A stretch of 37,655 bases of DNA from a virus: IMG/VR virus record IMGVR_UViG_3300032516_000076, positions 1-37,655 of that record; one strand, given 5' to 3'. This document shows, piece after piece, positions 28,038 to 35,788 of the stretch. Both the position numbers and the translations under genes were made by a program. A model generated the notes under the pieces. That model was not told the DNA's origin. It did no database searches and was given only the letters and a program-made list of their open reading frames with translations. Position 1 is the first letter of the stretch; every line of letters starts with the position of its first letter.

Positions 28038-28221
28038 ATTGGCAGAGCGACAAGAACGGCCTAGTTGATTTTCATTTGCCAGACGGCCGACCCTTGGGGT
28101 CAATGTCCAACCGATCGCCCGAGTCGCCCGGCCAATGGGTTCCCTTCGAGATGGAGTCAACCCTTACTCCACCTTCCTAACTTAACACTTTATTTCCATA
28201 AGTACTAGACGGGGGATAGTC
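28038..28221. other. Non-coding stretch without recognised gene
   Basis: No supported gene. It holds a small hairpin GACCC/GGGTC (about 28089..28101), a near-tandem 9-base repeat (CGGGCGACT and CGGGCGATC on the minus strand) and the second copy of TCAATGTCCAAC. It separates the late lysis block from the early module. Confidence 0.6.
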
Positions 28222-28509
28222 TTATTCGGTATATTCCTCCCTAAACCCCAATTCCTTTCCTTCCTCCTCGTTGATGATATACAAAACTTCCGGTTCTGGC
28301 CCACCTCCCCTTCCAAAAATTCTTCCTATATGCCTAATTACTCCCATAGCGAATAATCCATCGGCATTACTGCAGTTCTCTCCCTCGTAAAAGGTTGCGA
28401 TATCAACATCTTTATTTAGTCCCGGGTTAGTATAGTTTTTCAGGGGTACTCCTAAAAGGAATTTACCTCTCTCTATTCCACTTCCGAAACAAACTCTGAA
28501 AGGGGTCAT
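28222..28509 (-). CDS. Protein of unknown function at the end of the late operon
   Basis: A protein of 95 residues (MTPFRVCFGSGIERGKFLLG, then NADGLFAMGVIRHIGRIFGR). Coupled by ATGA to the HNH gene. Compact alpha/beta with a Gly-rich loop; no motif recognised. Last gene before the non-coding region. Confidence 0.6.
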   Translation of the reverse strand: MTPFRVCFGSGIERGKFLLGVPLKNYTNPGLNKDVDIATFYEGENCSNADGLFAMGVIRHIGRIFGRGGGPEPEVLYIINEEEGKELGFREEYTE

Positions 28510-29141
28510 CTTCTCCTCCTTACCGGTTTGGGGGGAGGTTCGTCCTCTGGGTAACTTCTGGTACCGTCAAAAATATCCCACCAGTGCTTTTTCTTACTTG
28601 GATCGTATCTGGGATTGGGTGCGGTATCGGGTTTTTTCTCTCCGGGATGGGTCAGGAGATACCTAGTAGCTTTATCCTGCATCTTCTGGATGTAGTAATC
28701 ATCTAATTCCGGTGTACCCGAATGGTATCTTTCTCCGGCCTTTTGCATCCGATGGTGTTCGTCAACCATGTCTTCAAAGGGAGACTGTCTGGGAATTTTC
28801 TTGCTTCTTATTCCGGTGATAGCTTTCATGTGTTCATTTTGTTGTTTCCATTCCCGATATTCTTTGTATGCCGCACCCGCATCAGGATGGAAGGCAAAGT
28901 TATCAGAGTATTCTTCGCCCCCCGTATTCCTTACATGATGTTGTTCACACAAGGGAAGACCAATGGCGTGTTCAGGATCGTCACCGCTTGCTAAGGCCGT
29001 CCCCTCGGGAATTATATGGTGGATTTGTCGGGAAGGTTTACCGCATTCGTGCATCCCATCTCTCTCGGTGTAGACACCACAGGTACAACGATAACCGTTG
29101 ACCTTGTGCCAGAAGGCTGCAGTTTTTTCCTTAAAGGCCAC
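28506..29141 (-). CDS. HNH endonuclease
   Basis: A protein of 211 residues beginning with GTG 29141, one base after the holin stop. Zinc/HNH features: C19, C21 and C33 (RCTCG, HECGKPSRQ), IHHIIPEG (H41, H42), GLPLCEQHH (C65, H68, H69). The C-terminal half is charged, with a Pro/Arg-rich tail. HNH proteins near lysis or packaging genes either assist DNA cleavage in packaging or act as homing enzymes. Which applies here is unclear. Confidence 0.8.
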   Translation of the reverse strand: MAFKEKTAAFWHKVNGYRCTCGVYTERDGMHECGKPSRQIHHIIPEGTALASGDDPEHAIGLPLCEQHHVRNTGGEEYSDNFAFHPDAGAAYKEYREWKQQNEHMKAITGIRSKKIPRQSPFEDMVDEHHRMQKAGERYHSGTPELDDYYIQKMQDKATRYLLTHPGEKKPDTAPNPRYDPSKKKHWWDIFDGTRSYPEDEPPPKPVRRRR

Positions 29142-29142
29142 A

Positions 29143-29394
29143 CTAAACGGGCATCAGTTTGGCAACTAATGATTTTTCGTCTAAACCAAACCAAACATCT
29201 AATTGATCCCTCAACCATTTACCAAAAGCTACTAGGAAACCAGTTAAGAAAGCGATCCCTACAATCTGTAAAGATTCTTCCAGTTTTGACCAGTCTGGTT
29301 GTAAGGCAAAAGCTGAAACCAATCCGGCTGAAACGGCAGCTCTCACGCCTCTGTATAAAATGATTGCCCATTCAGGAAATTGTTTTTTTGCCAT
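29143..29394 (-). CDS. Holin
   Basis: A protein of 83 residues with two membrane segments (AVSAGLVSAFAL and LQIVGIAFLTGFLVAFGKWL), a short charged N-terminus and a C-terminal amphipathic end. It follows the peptidase endolysin gene and has a strong Shine-Dalgarno (GAAGGAGGTG). Holins make the membrane lesion that releases or activates the endolysin. Confidence 0.75.
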   Translation of the reverse strand: MAKKQFPEWAIILYRGVRAAVSAGLVSAFALQPDWSKLEESLQIVGIAFLTGFLVAFGKWLRDQLDVWFGLDEKSLVAKLMPV

Positions 29395-29413
29395 AAATAG
29401 ATTTCACCTCCTT

Positions 29414-30349
29414 CTAAATCTTTTTATAGAGTTTCCATAAAAGACTAAGAATGGTCCAAGATTTAAGGAACCGATATCCTGCCGGGACTTTAGCGTCATT
29501 CAATTTCTGTTGCAGGGCATCCCTCTCGCCAATTAACGATTCTATCTGCTTTTTCACGGCTGTATGGGCAAGTAAAAGGGCTGAATCGGACGGAAAGGTA
29601 CCAACACACCCTTCAATAGAGTCCCGGTATTCCTGTATACGATCTTCCAAGATCATTAACTTAGCCATTTCCACTTCAACTTCTATTAAATTAGAACCTG
29701 CCGGGAGATTCCATTCTTCAACCCATTTAGAGATAAACCCATCCAGCATTTTAGCCTTAGATTCCAGTCCCGGCACCGCCAAATAACTGCCATGCCAAGA
29801 GCGAACTATCCCTTCGAGGTTATCTCCGGTCTTGCTGTTCGCAATCAGGTAATCCAAGGCTCGTTTTTGGTCGTCTGGAATTACAGGGGAAACTGTTGGA
29901 ATGGTTTTATTAAAAACAGCATAACCTTTAACAAGCGGATAATATGAGGTTGCTTTTTCTACTCCTGTCCAAGGATCTAACATTCTCTGATTGCCGGTAT
30001 AAACTACCCAATGCATATCTAATGGGGAATCAATCTTGCCGTCAAAATCTACTTCAACCAGGCTGAATCCGTTTCTCTGGATGGATTCTTTTACGGTATC
30101 GTTGTCGTATGCTTGACTCCGGGCAGCAAACTGCAATTCCGGGAAGGCGAGGGGAACTCTGGGCCAGTAAATTAAATCGTTCTGAAATCCCTGTACGGCT
30201 TTTAGACGGTCATTTGCCACATCGGGAGGGGTGTCTGTCGCCATCGCTATACAGGTCAGGGTACATCCGTATCGGCCAATGGTTGAAGTAGAAGAATCCC
30301 CCAGGAATTTATTACTCCATTTAGAATCTCTTTGAGAAAAGAGAGTCAT
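29414..30349 (-). CDS. Endolysin-like C39-family cysteine peptidase
   Basis: A protein of 311 residues. Residues 1-150 match the C39-like peptidase pattern: Q6 (oxyanion), C29 in IGRYGCTLTCIAMA, H113 in DMHWVVYTG, D125 in MLDPW. The C-terminal half is helical with coiled coil (EMAKLMILEDRIQEY) and a basic hydrophobic end (SWTILSLLWKLYKKI). In phages this domain replaces amidase or muramidase as the wall-cleaving lysin. The position between two membrane lysis proteins fits. It has no signal peptide, so it depends on the holin. Confidence 0.78.
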   Translation of the reverse strand: MTLFSQRDSKWSNKFLGDSSTSTIGRYGCTLTCIAMATDTPPDVANDRLKAVQGFQNDLIYWPRVPLAFPELQFAARSQAYDNDTVKESIQRNGFSLVEVDFDGKIDSPLDMHWVVYTGNQRMLDPWTGVEKATSYYPLVKGYAVFNKTIPTVSPVIPDDQKRALDYLIANSKTGDNLEGIVRSWHGSYLAVPGLESKAKMLDGFISKWVEEWNLPAGSNLIEVEVEMAKLMILEDRIQEYRDSIEGCVGTFPSDSALLLAHTAVKKQIESLIGERDALQQKLNDAKVPAGYRFLKSWTILSLLWKLYKKI

Positions 30350-30355
30350 TGTTTA

Positions 30356-30688
30356 TTATTTGAACAAATTAACGATGTCCGAAATCACTGTCGGCAACCG
30401 GGTGAGGACGAAGAACACCGCGGCACCTATCATTCCCGCGAAATACTTCCATATCTTGAGGGAGTTCTGGAAATCGTGGATCTCCTGTTTCATCCCCAAC
30501 ATCTCCTTATATGAGTTCGGGGCGTCGGTTTGCAATGCTAAGTCTTCAATTTTTTTTATCCTGACCTCATGCTCGGCAAGTTTGGTGCCGGTGCCGTCGC
30601 CCATCGCCTTGACATCGACGATCAACCTATCAACCTTGGCATTGAGCGTGATAAGTAAATCATGGTCTGACTTCATCGGGGGTGTCAT
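30356..30688 (-). CDS. Coiled-coil membrane protein (XhlA-like lysis/holin accessory)
   Basis: A protein of 110 residues: N-terminal helical coiled coil (DLLITLNAKVDRLIVDVKAM, HEVRIKKIEDL), then one C-terminal membrane segment (FAGMIGAAVFFVLTRLPTVI). The topology equals XhlA-type holin partners. It lies directly before the endolysin. Stop of the previous gene and this start form TGATATG. Confidence 0.65.
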   Translation of the reverse strand: MTPPMKSDHDLLITLNAKVDRLIVDVKAMGDGTGTKLAEHEVRIKKIEDLALQTDAPNSYKEMLGMKQEIHDFQNSLKIWKYFAGMIGAAVFFVLTRLPTVISDIVNLFK

Positions 30689-30689
30689 A

Positions 30690-31010
30690 TCAGAGTGTCG
30701 CCATTAACTTAGTGATGAGTTGTTTTGCCAGCACCTTGGTTTCGTCATCGAAATTACCGACCTGTTTTAACTTGGAAGGCTGACCCGCCGTAGCGCCCTG
30801 TGCGCCCTGCGGTGCTTGGGCTGGCGGTAAGGAGCCTGTAGGTAGAGAAGGTGTGGGTGGTGCTGGCTGTGGGGACGGTACGGGGACATTTGAGCCACCT
30901 GTCGGTAGTTGTGCGCCGGGACCGGACATCTGACTTATTACCGGAGATGCACCACCGCCTTGTCTTCGTGCTATAGCGTCCCTGATAGCTTGAATGTCGA
31001 TGTCTGCCAT
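30690..31010 (-). CDS. Small Pro/Gly/Ala-rich protein
   Basis: A protein of 106 residues: an N-terminal helix (MADIDIQAIRDAIARRQGGG), a low-complexity Pro/Gly/Gln/Ala middle (about residues 28-78), and a C-terminal helix (DETKVLAKQLITKLMATL). Typical of small disordered virion linkers. It starts six bases after TATAAT. Function unknown. Confidence 0.6.
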   Translation of the reverse strand: MADIDIQAIRDAIARRQGGGASPVISQMSGPGAQLPTGGSNVPVPSPQPAPPTPSLPTGSLPPAQAPQGAQGATAGQPSKLKQVGNFDDETKVLAKQLITKLMATL

Positions 31011-31016
31011 ATATTT

Positions 31017-31022
31017 ATTATA
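31017..31022 (-). promoter_or_regulatory. TATAAT hexamer 6 nt before ATG 31010
   Basis: The minus strand reads GTATAATAAATATATG, the same arrangement as at 5952, 6240 and 8161. Confidence 0.45.
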
Positions 31023-31024
31023 CT

Positions 31025-33574
31025 CTAGGGATTGCCGTACAAACCCTCCGGTGTTGTCGGCACCGTTTCCTCGCTTTGGATACCGGCACCGGTAGCTAAC
31101 TCGATGTATTTCCTGAAAACTGTGTCGTAAATTCCCAGTTTAGTCTTTACGGTTTCGGCATTATCGAGGAGTCCGGGTTCCAGACTGTTGGCTAACCTGC
31201 GGATTTCGTCTGGGTTAGCTTGCGCCCCCGTCCTTAATCTCAAATATGAATCGGCGACATTGTAAAGTTGAGCTTTTAATTGCCTGGCCCTTTGACTTGG
31301 AGTGCCGGGAGCCTTCAAAGAGGCAACTGTCGCTCTATCCAAACTCCCATCCGGTTTAAATATCAAATTGTTCACCTGGGTCAAGGAAGCTGACCCGGAA
31401 AGCGAATTACTGTAATTCTGCGCCGATACCTTAGTGACATTTCCACCTGCCGCTCCGCCGATTGCTGTTTCGTAGGCACTCTTAATTTGCGAGGCATACT
31501 TCGGGTATTTCAACATAAGATTGGCGATTCTTTGCGCTCTGGTATTTTCGTCTGTAGCTTGGCCGATATCCTTGGCCTCGGTCTTTACTTGTGTAGCACT
31601 TAATCCGGCGGGAGTTTCTGGCACACCGCCCATAATTGCCGAACCTGCCAAACCGGCTCCATAAGTGCCAGCACGAACAATACCCTCACCCAAACTTGGA
31701 GCAGTTACTTTCGGGCCAGATTTTAGAAAGTCGCTGATATATCCCAGATCGACTGATCCAGGCTGAAGACCGGCCGGTGTTGCCGGAACTTTTCCTGTTA
31801 CAGCGTTAATTACGTTCTGCATAGATGCCTTCCAAGGATCACCTACTGGGATGGCATCTACCACAGCCTGCGCACCCTTAATATCACCGGTGTTTAGGGC
31901 TTTTTCAATTAATGCCTGATGAGCCGGTCTTCCCGCACCCTCAACAACACCGGCCGCACTGGGCGCACTGGGGGTAAAATTTATTACCTCACCAAGGTCG
32001 GCGATTTTCTTTGTCAGGTCTGCAAGTTTGGACTGGTACATCTTGTTTGCGGCAGGAGTAGTTTTACCGCCCGTATTCAGGAAGTCGCTTTGAAGACTCT
32101 TAAACTGTGAAACCAGGTTAGCTTTCTGTGCCACTAAATCATCAACCGGATTGACCGTTCCGGTGAGATCCGCACCCCAGTTTATAGATCCTGGTTTCAT
32201 ACCTGCCGGAGTCGGAGGCACCGCACCTTCACCCGCCGTCTGCATCTGGGCTAAACGTGAGGACACTGCCGGGGTCTTGGTTAAAGGTTCAACTGCGGTC
32301 AAGGGTCTGGTTAGATCAAACTTCCCTAATCCTAATCCGGTAAGTCCTTTGTATTGGGCGTCCTGCAAGACATCCCGCAGGATTATTAATTCATGTTCCC
32401 GTGTCAAAGCCTCTCCTAATTCGGGGAATTGGTTTTTCAGAGTGTGCCGTAAGGTTTGGGCGACAACTTTATTCCCCTGGTCATTAACTGTCCCCTTAGT
32501 TGTCTGGATTATTGCCTTGCCAAATTCTTGATTAGCAAACCTGACCATCTCCAACGCCCTTTCGCCGGACACATTATTACCCTCGATAAACTTACCAGCC
32601 AAATCACGGCCCTTGAAACTTTGAGTGAATTTGGCAATGAAATCATCTAAGGCCGAAATTGCTTCCTCGTCCGGTACTGCTGATTTTAATAATTGGCCCC
32701 TTTTAAATTCCAACTGGTTCAATACCGGGGTCAGATCGACTTTCTGTTTTCCAATAGTTTTCAAATTACCCTGTAATCCTTTTTCAGTTTCGGAAAGTGC
32801 CTGTTGGAACCAACCAGAATTAGGTGTTTCAATCGGACCCACCATGTCATCAAGGTTCCCAACGACACCATATTTCTTAACCAAAGACCTCAAATCATAT
32901 CCAGCCTCGGCGGCGTTTTTATAAGCAGTCGGTGTAGCTTTCAATAAATCCTCAGCGGCTTTCTTACCAACCTTGTCTCCGCCTTTTTGCAGTAACTCCT
33001 TGCCTTTTTGGAATACCTTTCCGGCACCGTAAAATAGTCCCCCGGCAATAACACCACCCGCCACGCCCCCGACTACTGATCCTGGTGTGGCCTTTTCCTC
33101 TGACACCGCCCTCAACCCGCCCATTGCGCCGCCGAGAGCTAACGCACCTTTTAAAGTCTTACCCGCAGGAATAGTGTACGCGGCTGCACCGGCCCAGTTC
33201 TTTAATCCGGTTTCTAAGGGTTTCTCTCTGGTTAATTCCTGCTGGTGTTTGCTCATAAAAACAGGCTGATCCAATTTGGCAACTCTGGCTTGTGCTTCGG
33301 GCGATAATGCCCCGGCGTCCCCGAAGGTCGCCTGACGGTATTCCGGGTTAGTAAGGTTTATTAACTTCCTTCCAGCTTCCAAGGTGGTTCCTCCGAACTT
33401 TACCAACGGTCCATACAGCCAATTCTTCTCCGACCGGCGAAGTTCAGGCATCTTCACCTGTGATATATCTAAGCCGTATTGCGCCTTTATACGGGCGTTT
33501 ATTTGATCCTCTGGTACACCGGCCTGACGGGCAAGTTGGATCTTTTTCAATAGTTCTTCCGAATCGACATCCAT
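31025..33574 (-). CDS. Large internal virion/ejection protein candidate
   Basis: A protein of 849 residues, mostly helical. Residues 129-156 and 166-187 are Gly/Ala-rich and hydrophobic (LKGALALGGAMGGL, SVVGGVAGGVIAGGLFYGAG), suitable for membrane insertion. Long charged helices flank them (DFIAKFTQSFKGRDLAGKF, SALDDFIAKF). Podoviruses encode such proteins after the tail genes; they leave the capsid to form a DNA channel into the host. There is no lytic transglycosylase motif that I can see. A tape-measure function is less likely because tail-tube genes are absent. Confidence 0.62.
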   Translation of the reverse strand: MDVDSEELLKKIQLARQAGVPEDQINARIKAQYGLDISQVKMPELRRSEKNWLYGPLVKFGGTTLEAGRKLINLTNPEYRQATFGDAGALSPEAQARVAKLDQPVFMSKHQQELTREKPLETGLKNWAGAAAYTIPAGKTLKGALALGGAMGGLRAVSEEKATPGSVVGGVAGGVIAGGLFYGAGKVFQKGKELLQKGGDKVGKKAAEDLLKATPTAYKNAAEAGYDLRSLVKKYGVVGNLDDMVGPIETPNSGWFQQALSETEKGLQGNLKTIGKQKVDLTPVLNQLEFKRGQLLKSAVPDEEAISALDDFIAKFTQSFKGRDLAGKFIEGNNVSGERALEMVRFANQEFGKAIIQTTKGTVNDQGNKVVAQTLRHTLKNQFPELGEALTREHELIILRDVLQDAQYKGLTGLGLGKFDLTRPLTAVEPLTKTPAVSSRLAQMQTAGEGAVPPTPAGMKPGSINWGADLTGTVNPVDDLVAQKANLVSQFKSLQSDFLNTGGKTTPAANKMYQSKLADLTKKIADLGEVINFTPSAPSAAGVVEGAGRPAHQALIEKALNTGDIKGAQAVVDAIPVGDPWKASMQNVINAVTGKVPATPAGLQPGSVDLGYISDFLKSGPKVTAPSLGEGIVRAGTYGAGLAGSAIMGGVPETPAGLSATQVKTEAKDIGQATDENTRAQRIANLMLKYPKYASQIKSAYETAIGGAAGGNVTKVSAQNYSNSLSGSASLTQVNNLIFKPDGSLDRATVASLKAPGTPSQRARQLKAQLYNVADSYLRLRTGAQANPDEIRRLANSLEPGLLDNAETVKTKLGIYDTVFRKYIELATGAGIQSEETVPTTPEGLYGNP

Positions 33575-33578
33575 ATTT

Positions 33579-34589
33579 TTAGAATAGATTGGCGAGTCCC
33601 TCGAAGGGGTTGGTTGTCATCACGCCGAATATCTTATCAAGTAATGACTGTTGGTTCACTCCTGAAGTAGATACAGCGGTTGGTTGACCCATTGCAGTAT
33701 TAAATTCAGTCTGCAGTGCTGCCGGTGGGTTTCCTTCTGCTGTCTTCAGAGAATATTCTAATCTAAGTAATTCTTTCTTCTGGGTGAAATCCCTCTCGCT
33801 GGTCGCCAGGCTTGAGGCTTGTTGCCATTCCTGGTCTGCCAGTTGCTGACCTCTGGAGATTTTTGACAGAATGGTGCTAAGGACATTTTCCTGATCCTGA
33901 TTGAATCCGGTTAATTCTCTGGCGACCCGGTTGCTAACAGCGGTGATCTTGGCCTCGTATGGTTTAAGATTTTTCAACTGGTCAGCAGATAGATTGGACA
34001 GTTTCAACTTCATTTGCTCCAATGCGGTTGACAGTTGCCCGCTGACCTCGCCCATGCCTGTAGTTAATCTTCCCAGTTGAGTTTCCAACGGTGTCCCCTC
34101 CGCGGCCAACAACCTTCTCCTTTGAGCCTCGGTCATAAGTTGGCCTGTGGTCCTGGCGCCGACATCTTCTTCCAAACGGTCCAGAAGATCCTTAACCTTG
34201 AAAACCTCTCCCCTCACGGCTGTCAACTGTGAAGTTAATCCCGGCACACCCAACTCTGTACCATAACGATTGTAAGCAGTTTCCAAAGGTTCCTGTCCGG
34301 CAATAGCGGTTTTATATTCATTTAGGGCGGCATTCTCAGCTTCCGCGCCAGCTGATTCCTTAGCGGCTCTCCTCGCGAATAGATCAGAGGTAATTTTATC
34401 GACATCGAAAGCTGGTTCAGTTCCAGATGGAGCCAAGGCGGTCGAGGTTGCACCGGCAGTATCGCTCCACCATCTATCAACGCTTCCTGTTGCCGGGTTA
34501 AAATACCACGCCCCGTTCTGCCTTTGAGCCACCGGCACTACTGTAGGATTAGCCCAAGTTGCTTTTGTTCCTGTTTCTCGAAATGCCAT
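33579..34589 (-). CDS. Helical internal virion protein candidate
   Basis: A protein of 336 residues from ATG 34589 (MAFRETGTKATWANPTVVPV), seven bases after AGGTG; an upstream GTG at 34616 is possible but less well placed. A short Trp-rich beta head (GAWYFNPATGSVDRWWSD) leads into long helices (ALNEYKTAIAGQEPLETAYN, MGEVSGQLSTALEQMKLKLS). Position next to the 849-residue protein suggests a second ejection or structural protein. Confidence 0.6.
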   Translation of the reverse strand: MAFRETGTKATWANPTVVPVAQRQNGAWYFNPATGSVDRWWSDTAGATSTALAPSGTEPAFDVDKITSDLFARRAAKESAGAEAENAALNEYKTAIAGQEPLETAYNRYGTELGVPGLTSQLTAVRGEVFKVKDLLDRLEEDVGARTTGQLMTEAQRRRLLAAEGTPLETQLGRLTTGMGEVSGQLSTALEQMKLKLSNLSADQLKNLKPYEAKITAVSNRVARELTGFNQDQENVLSTILSKISRGQQLADQEWQQASSLATSERDFTQKKELLRLEYSLKTAEGNPPAALQTEFNTAMGQPTAVSTSGVNQQSLLDKIFGVMTTNPFEGLANLF

Positions 34590-34662
34590 AAGTAAACACC
34601 TAATAAAATCTGACACTCTCGGCGTTCACTTTATATAGTATGTTAATTATTATACCATCTGA
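34590..34662 (-). promoter_or_regulatory. Leader and -10 element before the 336-residue protein
   Basis: The minus strand holds GGTATAAT (hexamer 34649..34654) about 60 bases before ATG 34589, and AGGTG as a weak Shine-Dalgarno. The leader also contains a second A/T block (ACTATATAAAG) and a nine-codon GTG frame. No clear -35. Confidence 0.45.
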
Positions 34663-35412
34663 TTAAATGCCGGTGATAGAACCGGGGAACCGAGTTCGGC
34701 GGTAGTATTTCAGGTAGTTGGTGGTGGCGACTACGGATTCAAAAGCATAGTCTGTCGAAAATACGGGCGAACCACTAGCCGTCAGATCATTATTATTAGA
34801 AGTTTCGTCCAGATAATCATTATTGAATTTCCAATAGCCAACTAGATTAGCTTCAGTTCCCGTAAGTTCAAGATGAAAATTTGTTTCAATTTCATCAGCA
34901 GTGCGAACATCATTCCAAATACGAATATCATCAATTAATCCATCATGAGGACCTCCAGTATCTCCCCTAGCTCCAACTACAAATGCCGCTGAACTGTTGT
35001 ATAAAGCGGTGGCGGTACTGGTTTGGGTGTCCAATAACCCCCCATTTAGATATAATTTGTGTTCTGAAGTCAAGGCTTTCCACGTAAATGCCACGTGGTA
35101 CCAAATACCATTAGTTAAAGTCTGGGCAGTTACAGGACTTCCTTGCCATGAACCAGTACCAGATATATAAGTGTAAATATAGTAAGTTGCTCCTGATCTG
35201 GAATATCCAAATTGCCATGATCGTTGATTACCAGTACCATTCCATTTAGATGCAAAAGTATATTCCGTACCATCTCCTGGTTGTGATTCGATTTTTACCC
35301 AACACTCAACTGAAATATCCCCAGTTATATCTAGACCTGTTTGAGAAGCATCAGCAATAGAGGCGTATTGGTTACTGGATAATTCTAAATCCAACGAATG
35401 GGTATTGGCCAT
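34663..35412 (-). CDS. LamG/concanavalin-like lectin-domain virion protein
   Basis: A protein of 249 residues. Residues 1-200 have the LamG jelly-roll pattern: SLDLELSSNQYASIADAS, ISVECWVKIESQ, WYHVAFTWKA, HKLYLNGGLLDTQTST, HDGLIDDIRIWNDVRTADEI, NLVGYWKFNND. Such domains bind carbohydrates or proteins. A short C-terminal basic tail (NYLKYYRRTRFPGSITGI) may anchor it. Located between the fibre genes, it is likely an adhesin on the virion. No hydrolase residues visible. Confidence 0.82.
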   Translation of the reverse strand: MANTHSLDLELSSNQYASIADASQTGLDITGDISVECWVKIESQPGDGTEYTFASKWNGTGNQRSWQFGYSRSGATYYIYTYISGTGSWQGSPVTAQTLTNGIWYHVAFTWKALTSEHKLYLNGGLLDTQTSTATALYNSSAAFVVGARGDTGGPHDGLIDDIRIWNDVRTADEIETNFHLELTGTEANLVGYWKFNNDYLDETSNNNDLTASGSPVFSTDYAFESVVATTNYLKYYRRTRFPGSITGI

Positions 35413-35413
35413 A

Positions 35414-35773
35414 TCAGTCCGTCAGGGAGTTTACGAACCCGGAAATAGTAATCACGTTTGCGGTTCCGGCGAAAGCCTTAACCACCATCCCATTCTGAAG
35501 TATCAAACCGGGGACTATCAGCTGCAAACCTGACTTGCTCGCCAGACTGCTAATTATGTTTTGATCTGGTACCGTTGCCCCGCCGAACTCAATGGTTAGA
35601 GTTACAGCGGCACTATGTCCGTTGTACGCCCAGAGCCAGATTTCGTCAAATGTCCCCGCTGTGGTCCCAGCGACTGCGGTATGAATTGTGTCCCCAGCTG
35701 TTGCAGTTTGAACTACTTTGATAGGTTTTCCATCCGTGCTTCCCGAGAGTTTACGTTTGACTGCGGTGGCCAT
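35414..35773 (-). CDS. Small beta-rich virion protein
   Basis: A protein of 119 residues, beta-rich (TFDEIWLWAYNGHSAAVTLT, IEFGGATVPDQN), ending in strands (ANVITISGFVNSLTD). It resembles small decoration or fibre-cap proteins encoded beside tail fibres in metagenomic phages. Stop and next start form TGATATG. Role inferred only. Confidence 0.6.
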   Translation of the reverse strand: MATAVKRKLSGSTDGKPIKVVQTATAGDTIHTAVAGTTAGTFDEIWLWAYNGHSAAVTLTIEFGGATVPDQNIISSLASKSGLQLIVPGLILQNGMVVKAFAGTANVITISGFVNSLTD

Positions 35774-35788
35774 ATCTTCATTTTATCA

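Noticed and set aside
31025-33574. Tape-measure protein of a long-tailed phage
   Set aside because: It is the longest intact gene, but no tail tube, tail terminator or chaperone genes are present, and gene order follows the podovirus pattern with this gene after the fibres.
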